Notes under the pieces: model-generated
Database searches by the model: none
Told to the model about the DNA's origin: nothing
The model's input: the letters and a program-made list of their open reading frames with translations, nothing else
Assembly (NCBI GenBank): GCA_028015205.1
Contig: CM051514.1
Span: 38,456,150-38,520,149 of the forward strand
DNA length: 64,000 bases
Direction of reading: 5' to 3'
Source: Mytilisepta virgata
Taxonomy: Eukaryota; Mollusca; Bivalvia; Mytilida; Mytilidae
Shown: piece after piece, positions 51,101 to 62,211 of the stretch
Layout of the letters: the number at the start of each line of letters is the position of its first letter
Position numbering within the stretch: position 1 is the first letter of the stretch
Program-made: the position numbers and the translations under genes

Positions 51101-54100
51101 TCAATAACACATTTTTTTCCTTTTTAATATTTAGTTTAGAAGTTTTTGCTTCTATATCCATCTTTAGTCACATTTTTCTCTCTTTCCACTACAAAGTTAA
51201 TCTCTTCCTTTGTCATTCATTTCATAAAAAACCATTCTAACAGTTTCGTTCCATGGAAACGTCACCACATTGTATTGTTGATAGACTTATAATTATACAA
51301 CGACATAATTTTCAAGGGTATTTCCAGATTGATCATGTTGATGATATATCTGCTACTTACTTGTGCATCAAGATTAATTAATCGATTTATTAACATATAG
51401 GCGCGGATGAAGGATTATATGTTAGGGCCCAAGGTGAATTGCACCCGATCAGTTCGTGGAATACATATTATAATCGATGAGTAGAATCTGATGGACTCGA
51501 AACCCTTAGATATGTCCAGCTTAGTTTCAAGCGTTTAAATTATTGCAATGTCAATTGTGGGAAATCTAATGAGCATCTCCCTTGAACATACAATATCGCT
51601 CTGTCCAATGGTTTTGGTTTTACAATTTTGGCCTTTTTAGCATTAAAAGCGGTTATTGATTTGGCTTTCAAACTTTTTGACTATGATTACAACTGATGAG
51701 TCGTATACAGGGGAACATAGACATTCTGTGCATCAAAATCGGTATAATGTGTTTTAATATCTAAATCCACGAGAAACCTAAACCACTTCGAAGCAAATAG
51801 CTACATGTATATAATGTTTGACCATTTGTTTATTGAAGTAATCATACATGCATAGGATCTGCATCAACCGTCTGTGCCTGTGAATCGTCTAGTATCGGCT
51901 TTTCATCTTTTTTCCTGTTGTGTTTAAAACAATCTCTATGTTAAAAATGTTTTACCGGTTACAATCTCTATGTTAAAAATGTTTTACCTGTTAGCTATAG
52001 AGATTGTTTTAAACACACAACAAGAAAAAAGATGAAAAGCCGGTACAAAAAAAGATTCAGTAACCATGGTTACGGAATGTGCTCTTTTAACTTCGTCTCG
52101 TTGTGCATTGAATACAATGTCTTACCGTCTATTAATGAAAGATCATCATATTGGCATGTGGCGTCAGTTTCTACATCACTGAATTGCAAAGTTATTTCTA
52201 TCTGATAACTAGTGTTTGCAGAAATCAACCATTGACAGTTAATATTCCTGAAAATAAAAACTGTGAAGATTACCTGTTATATATTGGTTTATCTTGTCCA
52301 ATATATGCTGCAATGGTTGGTTTATAGTGATGTGTTCAATTTTTCCCTTGCAATATTAGTCATTTGTTTCATTTTGTCCTCTGAATGTGGTTAACAGAAA
52401 AGACCTATAGAATACATATAAAAATACAAAAGATATTTGATACTTATATCTAATCTGAGATTTGTACGTTGGTGTATAATCTGTGATTTGTTAGACTATT
52501 ACTGTTCAGTGCCTGTACCAAGTAAGATTATCCTGACCCTCTGTTGTTTGTATGCTTTATGCTTTTTTATATTGGGTGGTATTGATTGATTGCTATGTCA
52601 TTGTAAAACTCTCCTGTTAATCATTCTGTTGTTTGTTTATATATGGCACATTCCAAAAAAGTTGAAAATTGTTGTAGATCAGAACAAAACTTTCTAAAAT
52701 TTAAAATGTAATTTACAATATAGAAGAAAGGGTAATGTTTTTTTCTTTAAAAACATATTCATTAAAATAAAGATTCTTTGTGCCAAATAAATATTTTATA
52801 ATAGATTCGAGAAAAAACTACATCTTAAACAATCTTTTTCTAATTCATCCACCAAGTAATTAATACATTTTAATCCATAAATCTTAAATTAATTTATTGT
52901 ATTGTATTGAAATTGGTCTCCCCTTCTTATTTTCGTTTTTATCCTCCAAAACGGTTTTATTAGCACATTTAATTTATATCTTCCTATATAACTACATGTA
53001 GCACACAACTGACTGTGGAAACAAGTCTCTCATAATCGTCATGGCTTTCGTTTTGTTTGTGCGTTAGAAAGATTTCAGCAGTGTTGATACCTTGAAGCAG
53101 AGTTTGCCGAACTTTTATTGTCGGTAGGCCAGTATGTTTTCACAGATAAATACTGGTAGTCCTGTACAGATCAACTTTACAACTTAGATAGTGTAGGACC
53201 ATTTAATAATAAGTTGTATGACTTTAAAATGTATAATGACTAATAATATCGGCAAAAGAACATCGAAGTGAGATTGTATACATAGTAAGGGATACAAATA
53301 TGAAATTCTGTAAAACAATGTACTTGAAGTATTTGAATTTATGCCTTCCTGGCACGAATACTGCCAACTTGTGTAGAACTATATAAAGAGATAGCATTAA
53401 ACCCTTCATGGGAGTGTTATTACTTACTTTTTCGTTGTGTAGAGAAACAGTGGGGCCTTCAGCTATGAAGGCTTTAGCTGGCTTTACAGTTAAAACGAGC
53501 ACATTCTGACCTTGCTATCTACATTATGTACCGTTCACCCATTTTTTTCAGTTTTAGTAAGGCTCATCTTGTTGGTAATTATACTGTATTGGCCTTTATA
53601 GTATTTTTTTATACACTAGGGTGTCAGGATAGATATAAGAGGATTGGGTACCAATAAAACTGATTTAACACTACCACTGTTCAGTGGTTATGTATTTATA
53701 TTTTTGTTTTGTGCTCTGTTAAGTTGTTAAGTTATTTGTTTGTCTAGTGTTCTGTCTATTGGTAGCGTTTATTGATTGGTGTGTAACTTTTGCCCTTTCC
53801 TGATATCCATTGTGTTGTCTATGTACTATTCAGAATGTAAACATACGTTGAATATTCATTTGGAAAATTCGGACTTGTCAAATACTGCTTGGTATCTGCT
53901 GCAGATAATGATTGTACAGCAGTACAACCTGTTCCAGCTAAAATTACAAATAAAGAAAACATTAATGATAAAATTCATAACTCTCTGAATTATCATGAAC
54001 ATGAAATACACAGAAAACAAACAAAAAATGACAAAAAGGCCTATCAATCATTGAATCATAATGTGCTTGTTTTAACTGTGAAATCAGCATTTTGTTACTT

Positions 54101-56108
54101 ACTAGTTTGTCTTTTCTTCATTTTGAGTTACTCTTTTAAAATGACTTAGCTCTATGTCATCTTTCGATTTTTAACCCTTCCATTACCAATTTCAGGTTCA
54201 AACATGGCAAAGGAGAGAGGTGAGTTTTCAACCCGCCACATTTTATGTGCTTGTTCCAAATCAAAATTCAGTGTCAATGGTAGCATGTTTCTTCGTGTTG
54301 TTGATGTATTATGGATTAAAGTTTTGTTTTTCATTTTGAATATACTACGTGTCTCCAGTTGAACCTCTTTATTAGGTCATTTACACCGTTTTATTCAGAG
54401 TGACCACATTTGCTATGTTAAAGGTTTTACGACAACCTCGTATTATACCTTTTGGAACCTTTATTCCTTAGTTTTGATGCCTGCTTGTTTTAATTGTTTT
54501 GATTTTTTATGGTTGTGCTTATTAATTCATCATTATATCTTTAACCGGTTTTCCAATATTTTGATCCCGAGCACTGCTGATGAGTTGTCAGTAAACGAAA
54601 TAGCCATACAGTGCGTCAAATTTATTTCGGTATTTTGTGATACGTTTTATTAGTTGTGTCTTATAATTACCCCGTGTCTTTTTATATGTCTTTTGAATAT
54701 ACATCCGAAAAAGAAAGTGACTAAACAAATAAAAATTTACATAGATGAATTCTTACATAAGTCTTTTCCACTTATTATGTACATTAAAAATCCTTTTTCT
54801 GATGCTGAAGTACTGCTGTCTGAAGAGAACTCTGTGTATACATTTCCTGTCGAAGTAACTCCGTAACTCAAAGTTCGAGGTCCAGACCCAGACTGACATT
54901 CATTAGTATGAACTGATGTATCAGTGTTTGCGGTACCTGAGAGTAAAATTCTAGATTATATTAATGTCTTTTTTAACCCTCTGTGTTTTAGTTTGGACAA
55001 GGCTTAATGTTCTTAATTGTTTATTGTTTCGTTGTTTTCGTTTTTTCTGTTATCTTTATTTTAATTACCAAAAAAAATTTTTTTAACCAAATGGTAAATA
55101 AAATATCTTATTCTATAACAAAAAAGAAGAAGTACGATACTAATACCATCCAATTAGAATATTGGAATACCCACCATCGTATACATTAACAGCATCACCA
55201 GCACAATTAAGAGTTATATCTGTAACCCTAAACAACAGCTCTGCACCAGTAATTAAAGAGCTGACATGCCAAGCACAGTTAAGATTGCTGTAAAATAAAA
55301 ATGTAACATTTTTATGCTTATTGCGCAAATGATATTTAATCTTCAATCATACTTAAAGCATTGCTGAAATCCAGATAAAGATCCGCAACGTTGTTTTTCC
55401 TTTGTTCAAAATAACGTCGGAGCAGTTTTGTATACCAAATAAGATACAAAATAAAAATGTAAGGCTTCAATCTATATAAAAGGCTATGCTCAACCAATTG
55501 TATTCTTTCATCAAATGTAATACGGTGAGAAATTGAGGAATTCGGTATCAACTTATCTCCAATGAACAATCGTATATTAAATGCCAATAAATGTTTCAAG
55601 CCATAACTTTAGCACAATAATGGAGATGCATCATCTAGGCAATAGAACAAAAATGCTTCAAGCTTTTAAGTTTTACTTAATATGCTAAAATTAACTGAAT
55701 TTTGTCCTTAGTTGCTCCAAAAAACGCTTTAGTCAGTCCATTCCTCTCTTATGCTTACAGGTGAAATACCTTGCGTCGATGTATCTATTTTTCATAATTT
55801 TATGAATACCCACAATTATTTGACAATATGATAATGCCCTACAGTGAAGAAATTTGGCTTCAAAAGTATATTTGGCAGAGACTCGCTTTTCATGTCCGTT
55901 TCATACGCAAACCATTTGACCAATATACAAACTCCATAAAACTTTACAATAATATGTATACGTACATTGCATATCCTGTAGGATACCCTGGTGGAGCTAC
56001 GGTTACTGCTTCATATCCGATTGATGTACTACTTTCGGTTCCAGAACATTGTGAACGAACCCTCATTAAAAATGAAATGAAGGTCCACAATATTGAGTAT
56101 TCCAACAT
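48183..56108 (-). CDS. Two-CUB protein with GPI-like tail (CUB gene 1)
   Basis: Seven exons join in phase: 56108-55966, 55287-55175, 54936-54757, 53937-53847, 52247-52126, 51063-50923 and 48262-48183, giving 870 nt and 289 aa. Phases are 2-1-1-2-1-1, as in gene 2. Residues 1-20 are a signal peptide (ILWTFISFLM core). CUB 1 covers about 21-141 (PPGYPTGYA, NLNCAW, CAGDAVNVYDG, NECQSGSGPR) and CUB 2 about 150-260 (SPNFPNEYS, CQWLIS, CQYDDLSL, KRGFLLSYKQ). The last exon gives a Ser/Ala-rich spacer and a short hydrophobic end (SVMTMVVSIISTL), read as a GPI-attachment signal; this is inference. The acceptor TTTACACTTTCAG and the phase fit, but the last exon is the least certain, because another tail could be spliced in. 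Confidence 0.8.
49250..49445 (+). repeat. Dispersed GGGTACC...GGGTAGCG repeat, copy 2
   Basis: GGGTACCCATAAAACCGG, TTAACCCCACTACTG and TCTGTCTGTCGGGTAGCG match the copies at 31310 and 53635. It lies in the last intron of CUB gene 1. Confidence 0.65.
51685..51735 (+). ncRNA. Degenerate family c hammerhead relic
   Basis: ACAACTGATGAGTCG is followed by GTGCATC about 35 nt on, resembling family c, but the GAAA box and stem II are lost (GGGGAAC). It lies in intron 5 to 6 of CUB gene 1 (between 52126 and 51063). Confidence 0.3.
51892..52046. repeat. Large inverted repeat with an internal 32-bp duplication
   Basis: Arms of about 48 bp (GTATCGGCTTTTCATCTTTT onward, and its complement ending GAAAAGCCGGTAC) differ by only a few bases. 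The loop holds two copies of CAATCTCTATGTTAAAAATG with TTTTACC.GTTA. It lies in intron 5 of CUB gene 1. Confidence 0.85.
53635..53790 (+). repeat. Dispersed GGGTACC...GGTAGCG repeat, copy 3
   Basis: GGGTACCAATAAAACTGATT, TGTTCTGTCTATTGGTAGCG and TTTATTGATTGG match the copies at 31310 and 49250. It lies 55 bp inside the intron after exon 4 of CUB gene 1. Confidence 0.65.
54522..54651 (+). mobile_element. Hammerhead-bearing short repeat, family a, copy 2
   Basis: The unit runs from TTCATCATTATATCTTTAACC to GATACGTTTTATTA, about 125-130 bp. The fold at 54560-54620 has stem I GCACTG/CAGTGC plus TTTGAT/GTCAAA, CTGATGA (54577-54583) and GAAA (54597-54600). Stem II lost one pair (GTTG/AAAC) and helix III has an A-C mismatch (ATAGCCAT). 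It is probably weakened. It lies in intron 3 of CUB gene 1. Confidence 0.65.
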
Positions 56109-57219
56109 GTCAGTTAAAGTACATCTAATTTATCCAGATGTAGTTCACATTATCTGATATCAAAAAATAAAATTTATGTATTTAAATATGTTCTATAAAT
56201 CAGTTATTGTGTACAAAATAAACAGATACATGTAAGGTTTGAATTTTCACATTGATAAGTTGATCAGGTATTTCAGATTTAATCATGTGTATTGCTCAAG
56301 AAGGGTCATATTGAGGTAATTTGTTAATAATGGCGTTGTAAACACGTTGCTGGTGTTTTTGGTTTTGTTGGTGTGATAAATAATGGAAAATAATTCTGCT
56401 GATGTTTCGTTGAAGTGTAGAGGGTTCCCCGTATCTGAGAAACTTAAGTGTGCAGTGACATTTTTTTATGGTAGCCAAAAACTTATTAGTGAAAAGTAAA
56501 TCAAAAATATCAATATAGACAGCCAAATATTTCTGTTACTGGAAAAGCCCAAAAGGATCATTCTGAAAATTCATATATTACCTTTGTGTGAGTTTATTAG
56601 GAATTTTTTTGATTCGGGGAAAACTTGGAAAATTATAGACTATCGATAAGCGTAATTTGTTTTTGATAGAGGAAATTTTCGTCCTTCATGTATAATAGAA
56701 AATTAAAACTGATGTAATGGTAGAATAAACACTTATACGTATAATTTACGTATTGTGTCAACAAACAATCAGCCATATAAATACACGTGATAATTTCAAT
56801 GCACTGTTCACTGTTAGAAAAGACTATGTTCAGTGCGCTTATTTATTATTTAAATCTTGGTAATGTTTATTTTATCAAAGTTAAAATATAAGTTACAGTT
56901 CTATAAAGTAGCATGTTTACTAACACGTACAAATGATGAACGTATGCCAGACAGAAGAAAAAATTCAAAACTAAAATACACAAATCGTGATCTTGAACTT
57001 TAAATCAATCTGACGCTTTAAATACTAACCTGAAATCAAAATTTTCTTTCTTTAATTAATAATTTCACGATTCCATTGAAGTTGCATTTTTAGAATAATT
57101 TAATACTGGATATCTAGAACAAAATCGACATATATATCTAATTACTTATCACGTTCAATTTAGAACCAATTGTTATTTTCCACCTGAAACATGTAAGTAT
57201 GAACATGAATTTGATATGA

Positions 57220-57400
57220 TGATTTAAGGTTGAATTTTAAATATATGGGGTGAATTAATTTTGAGCATTTCAATGAATATCAATTTGTTAAACCTTACAA
57301 ACACTTGAGACTTGTCAAAGCTAATATAGGATATTTGAGTACTGATGTGTCTATAAACTATCATAAATTTAAAGTGTCTAAAGAAATACATTATATTTTC
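57220..57400. repeat. Block shared with 30840-31010, upstream of both CUB genes
   Basis: AAACACTTGAGA(C/T)TTGT, then AATATA.GATATTTGA and ACTGA.GTGT, then AAATT..AGTGT occur in the same order here (1.2 kb upstream of gene 1) and at 30890-31000 (2.3 kb upstream of gene 2). The second site is further away because a SINE and a hammerhead repeat lie in between. It could be a conserved upstream element, or simply duplicated DNA. Confidence 0.5.
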
Positions 57401-57559
57401 TGCTATACATAAACGCTTTTACAGAATACCATTTTAACTGATCAGCAAAAAATTCAAACTGAATTTAAATTTAAAGACTTGATGAAACAATTCAGCCAAC
57501 AATCTAAACTATGAAGAACTTGTTCTCTATATTCGTATTCGTTCACCTACTGTATACAT

Positions 57560-58565
57560 AGTGTTCAGAAAAAGAAATGCATAACCCCAGTTCATTTTTC
57601 AAAATGCAAATTCTGCCATTAACCAAGTAAAATGACCAATTAAATTTCTGATGTTATAAAGGTTAGTTTTAAATTTCAAATACCTGTTCATTAGATTTGG
57701 CTCTAAAAAATGAATATCCCATATATCGCCGTGAAAATGTTTTTGATGGGCACTTTGCGGTCAATTCAACTGTTAAGATAAAGCGTATAAAAGGGCCAAG
57801 TTTAAAGCTTAAATTGTATAATAGAGTTAAAATGCTGCCATCCCAAGGTTGGACCCTGTCATTCGAAATATCGTTATCGGTCGTTTTCAAGCCGGAGAGT
57901 CCCAAAATAAAGTTGCACGAACCCTGAAAGTTATCCAGAGCACCAGTTCATGGATGTGGAACAGATTCCAACTGACAGAGGACCTTGCATAATTACTCCT
58001 GTTCAAGATCGGTACATCCGGGTCTTTCATCTATGGAATCGAATCGTTTCTGCATTACCTGGAATGCGAAGAATCAGCTCGAAAACAGTCCGTAACCGGC
58101 TTCAACAGCAAGGCATTAGACCCAGAAGGCCGTATGTCGGAGAGGTAACAATTCGTTACACAGATGTGAAAGAGTCGTTGGTGTAACAGATTGAGGGGAC
58201 ATTTGAAAACAGGTGTAGCATTTGGTTTTCCTCTGCATAAATGGCGGAATTTTGCTATACAGGCGCTGGAATGAACGTTTCACTTGTGTTCAGAAAGTGG
58301 ATATTTTCGGTGATGGGGAGTGTTGTGATGTTGGCAGCGATCTAAAATGACCGCAAAACAGAACGAGGGTATAGAGACTAAATTCTCCAACCTCACCTCA
58401 TCCACGTAGTTGACCGACAGAGGGAGTTATTCCAAAACTGTGCATTTATCAATGGACTACCTTGAGCAGAACAACATAACCATGGTCCTCCAAATCGCTT
58501 GAATCCGACTGGACCAACTTTATTGTAACCAGAAGGATGCTGAACTGTAGATGAACTTACTTTCC
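57560..58565 (+). pseudogene. Tc1/mariner-family transposase relic
   Basis: Helix-turn-helix-like IVIGRFQAGESQNKVARTL is at about 57868-57925, then in another frame ITPVQDRYIRVFHLWNR, SSKTVRNRLQQQGIRPRRPY (57990-58135). A WNERFT segment follows where the first catalytic Asp motif (FSDESRF in the family) should be, and EQNNITM near 58470. Frames change repeatedly and all catalytic acidic residues are lost or displaced. It lies upstream of CUB gene 1. Confidence 0.7.
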
Positions 58566-58649
58566 TTCGGTAATCTGTGAAGAATGAACTGTTAATTTTT
58601 CCATAAAAAACATTCTGAGTCAATATCTGTAAGTGTAACCGAAAAAAAA

Positions 58650-59900
58650 TGGATTTAAGTAAAGTCAGGAAACACCAAAGGGATTTTCGAAGGAGGGCAG
58701 TATCGAAACAACTGACAAACTCCGGAGAATAACGAAGACAAGACCAAAACAATACATGCATTACAATTAAAAACAGATGAACCACATGGACCCCACCAAA
58801 AATCGGGGGTAGACTCAGGTGCTCCTGAAGAGTAAGCAGTCTCTGCTTCCTGCAGGACATCCGCCATGCTGCCCATGTCAAATCCGGTATGAAGAAGGGA
58901 TAACATCAATGAAACAGGTCCATTTTCATTTGGGAAACGATTTTTTCATACCTGTCAACCATGTCATGATGACGTCCATAAAACTTTAATAAAGATGACT
59001 CTAATTTAGGAGCAACATACCCCTGTCTGAGCAACTTTTCTGTCAGGATCCGGGCTCTGACCAGTAAGTCAATGAATTTGACGATTGGAAAGTCAAAGTC
59101 AACCTGTTTGTCGAAAAATTTTGTATTCAACCTTCCTCTGGTGTCAATTTCGAGATGAAGATCCTTAAGAAGCCGGTCAAGGAAGTCTGCCTCATATGAG
59201 TAAAGGAACAAGTCGGCTAGGAGTGGCGAACAATTCGTACCCATATGAATGCTAATTGTCTGTTGGACAACACGTCCACCAAATTGAACAAATATGTTGT
59301 CGATCAAAAATTCAATCATCAGGACAATTTCGTCCTCTGTATATTTTTTGTTAGATTTATGGTTTTTAACAAAGTATTGATTATCTCTACCAATGACAAG
59401 GAATGTGTATCTTTATTTTGAAAGCATCGATGGATTAGCTCTTTCAACTTCTCCTTCAGTTGTGAATGAGGAATGGTGGTATAGAGGGTGGAGAAATCAA
59501 TTGTGTTTATGCTGTTACAGACTGAAATAGACCGAGATCGTAAAATATCCTTTAAGTTGTTGGAGTTCTTTAATATCCACATTTGATACCACTTCTTGAA
59601 CAGCTTGTCTCACAATAACTTTGGAGGCCCGTTTTGACAGCTGTTAATATAGAAGTTAGACGTTGAGACAATGGTTCGGTGGAATACTTGGCAGATCCAG
59701 CTATAAAGCGTTGTTTGTATGGACACTTATGTAACTTGGGTATCCAGTACAAGGTAAGAAGCTCACAATCATGATCTTTGATGGGAATACGTCGGTTATT
59801 TCTTCCTTTGAAAATGTAGTAGCTTTATAGGTAGGATTGCCAAGTGAACTAGAAATCCCTAGTTCATTAATCAAGCATTGAAAATACATGTGTTAGAATA
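58650..59900 (-). pseudogene. Penelope-like reverse transcriptase fragment, copy 3
   Basis: The minus strand reads YWIPKLHKCPYKQRFIAGSA, LTSILTAVKTGLQSYCET, FSTLYTTIPHSQLKEKL, HMGTNCSPLLADLFLYSYE, then jumps from DFLDRLLK directly to DLHLEIDTRGRLNTK, and finally FYGRHHDMVDRYEK to MDLFH (stop at 58906-58908). Compared with copy 2, the segment carrying FRYIDD is deleted, and a second deletion removes the SGNIP..YISQLI part. Several stops and frameshifts are present. The 3' tail to about 58650 matches copy 1. Confidence 0.8.
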
Positions 59901-60179
59901 TCTAAACACCCCTTGTGTGTATCTCTTCTTTTTTTGCAGAGCATATTTCACCGCTGAAAACTGCATGCACTTTCTTTTGTACGATATCCACCGTTACATG
60001 TATTACTTTTTCAGCTGTGTCAAATTCTATTATCAAATACCTTCAAACTAATTTACTGCGTTTTACTTATTCAAACGTTAATTAAGCTGACAGAAATGTA
60101 TAGAAAATCAAGAATTCAACGACAAATAAATAATTTTATAGTATGCATAATTGATTTCAACCGGATTTTCCATTCTATT

Positions 60180-60440
60180 CATTATATGTACCATTAAGTC
60201 TAAAATTACCTACTATCAATTTGGGAACTTCAAGTTACATGACACTTTAATTGCTTTCTTTAAGTTTATTACATAAATAATGAGAAACAGGAAAGGCAAT
60301 ACCAAACAAATAAATTTAGAGCCCATTGAAACTTTGGTTTAAATCTATAGGGTTGACCAAACTTATTGAAAATAAAGTCCTAGGAATACAAATATTTGGA
60401 TAAAAGTTTTGATATATTTTGGTTCTTACTAGTGTAATAA
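60180..60440. repeat. Upstream block duplicated at 33520-33790
   Basis: See the matching block at 33520. Here it is interrupted at its right end by the family a hammerhead repeat (from about 60430). The Penelope-like copy 3 lies on its left. Confidence 0.55.
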
Positions 60441-60565
60441 AACGTATCACAAAATACCAAAATAAATTTGATGCACTTTATGGCCATTTCGTTGACTGAC
60501 AACTCATCAGCAGTGTTCGAGATCAAAATAATTGAAAACCGGTTAAAGATATAATGATTTAAAGT
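60430..60565 (-). mobile_element. Hammerhead-bearing short repeat, family a, copy 3
   Basis: The same 130-bp unit as 54522-54651, on the minus strand. The fold (60527-60467) has CTGATGA, stem II GTTG/CAAC, GAAA and helix III ATG-GC-CAT. Stem I has two mismatches (ACACTG/AAGTGC). TTTGAT/ATCAAA is intact. Unlike copy 1, its closing stem I pair next to the core is broken. The surrounding host block resumes on both sides, so this looks like a clean single-unit insertion. Confidence 0.65.
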
Positions 60566-61320
60566 GTTTTGAAAAAAAAATGTCTTCGATTATCAATATA
60601 TTATATTAAAATGTTGATGGCTTGGATTATAATTTATCATTTTAGAGGCTAGTGAACTGTACATATTAGTACATATGTGTTTCAGGATAATTAATAGAAC
60701 TACACCAAGATGTTATGCCAAATTCACTCAAATAATTACAGAGAGTAATTTCTTTACTAAACAATCAAAACGTAATCTTTAGGCCTTTTTCATTACAGGT
60801 AAGAAATAACAAGGATTCCTAAGCGGTATCTACCTAACAAAGACTCTATGCAAAACGTTTCAAACACACACTGTCCTTAGCTGTCGCACATCAAGGTAAT
60901 TTTAACATTAAATAAAGACGAATGCAGTTGGGACCCATACAGGGTAATATACAAAAAGACAGAATGTAGTGTATGAAACATTTCAGATTACATTGTGTGA
61001 ATTATTATAGTCGTTTAGATAATATCGTTTTTATGAAGAAATTGTACTACTGTTATGGCAATCATGTCATTATAAACCAGCCGAAGCTCGAAGTTTGTGC
61101 AAACGTTGTGTCTAGCCTTAATTTTCTAATTACAGTGTGCGTCATTTTATGCCTGAGCAAGCTCCAAAAAATACTGTCTTAAACTGTCTGATACAGGATA
61201 TTGGCATTTATCCTTCCGGAGTCCTTGATGCCACTCTTGGTTAGTTTCCTAGTTAATTAGTTTAGAGTAAAACATACCTCGACACAACTTCATCTGGCGA
61301 TCACAAATATTTATGACAAA

Positions 61321-61680
61321 CTACCTAAACAATTTGGCCACTGGAAAGAACTGAGCCAAGGCCTCACTTACTGGAGAGAACTGAACCAAGGCCTCACTTA
61401 CTGGCGGAAACTGAACCAAGGCCTCACTTACTGGGGGGAACTGGACCAAGGCCTCACTTACTGAAGGAAACTGAACCAAAGCCTCACTTACTGGAGAGAA
61501 CTGAACCAAGGCCTCACTTACTGGAGATAACTGAACTAAGGCCTCACTTACTGGCGGGAACTGAACCAAGGCCTCATTTACTGAAGGAAACTGAACTAAG
61601 GCCTCACTTACTGGCGGGAACTGGACCAAGGCCTCACTTACTGAAGGAAACTGAACCAAGGCCTCACTTACTGACTGGAA
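61321..61680 (-). repeat. 30-bp minisatellite, about 11 units
   Basis: The unit CTGAACCAAGGCCTCACTTA plus CTGG.GG.AA is repeated about 11 times. Because the unit is 30 bp, the minus strand stays open and reads VQFPPVSEAL repeats. There is no initiation context, splice site or matching domain, so I treat it as a repeat and not a gene. Confidence 0.9.
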
Positions 61681-61689
61681 CTGAAACCT

Positions 61690-61775
61690 TGCTATATACG
61701 ACGCATTTCAAGGAGTTACCTCTTATCAGCAGCATTAAAACCGAAACATTTTGGAGACCAAAAACCAAACTTAAT
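61690..61775 (-). mobile_element. Hammerhead-bearing repeat, family b, truncated copy 3
   Basis: It matches 35595-35680 on the minus strand. The core reads CTGATAA in place of CTGATGA, and the second stem I strand is TAGCAA, not CAGCAT. Stem II and GAAA (61706-61709) are kept. Predicted inactive. Confidence 0.6.
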
Positions 61776-61979
61776 TTATTGCTAACGACTGAAAAAGATT
61801 GTGTAAAAATTCTTATTATTTTCCAAAACTGTCTTTTATCTTTTATCATTACACTAAGATGTTAACCTTAATAACATATGTACGACTTGATCTATGAATG
61901 ATTAAGTAAGACACAATAGGTAACTATATTTGTATTAGATAAAAATAGGGCTTGCCTATCTAAAAAAGCAATGACTATT

Positions 61980-62110
61980 AGGCCACTCCAAATCAATATC
62001 TAGTTCGTCGGATTCGCCGCGTGTATTTCGGCAACGGGAAGAAAAAAATAATTTTTTTTTCCGCCGCGTCAAATCCGGAACCGCCCGCGTCCGAACCCAA
62101 ATTTAGAGAA
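61980..62110 (+). other. GC-rich block upstream of the edge ORF
   Basis: GGCCACTCC, GTTCGTCGGATTCGCCGCG and CCGCCGCGTCAAATCCGG contrast sharply with the AT-rich surroundings and start about 230 bp before the ATG at 62212. It may be the terminal or promoter region of the element that carries the ORF. No second terminus is in the window. Confidence 0.4.
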
Positions 62111-62211
62111 AAAAATTTTTTGTCACTTGTGCGTTTGATACACAAAGGCCGTAATAGCGTATTCAATCGTTAAATCATGTAAATTATCGATACAGAATGA
62201 CTTAGAAGAAA

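Noticed and set aside
17045..56108. One large four-CUB gene
   Set aside because: The 28617 exon begins with its own ATG and signal peptide, and a phase-matched terminal exon with a poly(A) signal is present at 48183, so two genes fit better.
56296..56526. 76-residue minus-strand ORF upstream of CUB gene 1
   Set aside because: No motif I recognise and no splice link to exon 1. It may be transposon debris, so I do not call it a gene.
58393..58881. 162-residue minus-strand ORF
   Set aside because: It runs across the antisense of the Tc1 relic and the 3' tail of Penelope-like copy 3 with no domain of its own.
60467..60527. Hammerhead as part of Penelope-like copy 3
   Set aside because: The duplicated host block at 60180-60440 separates them, and host sequence resumes on both sides of the 130-bp unit, so it is an independent insertion.
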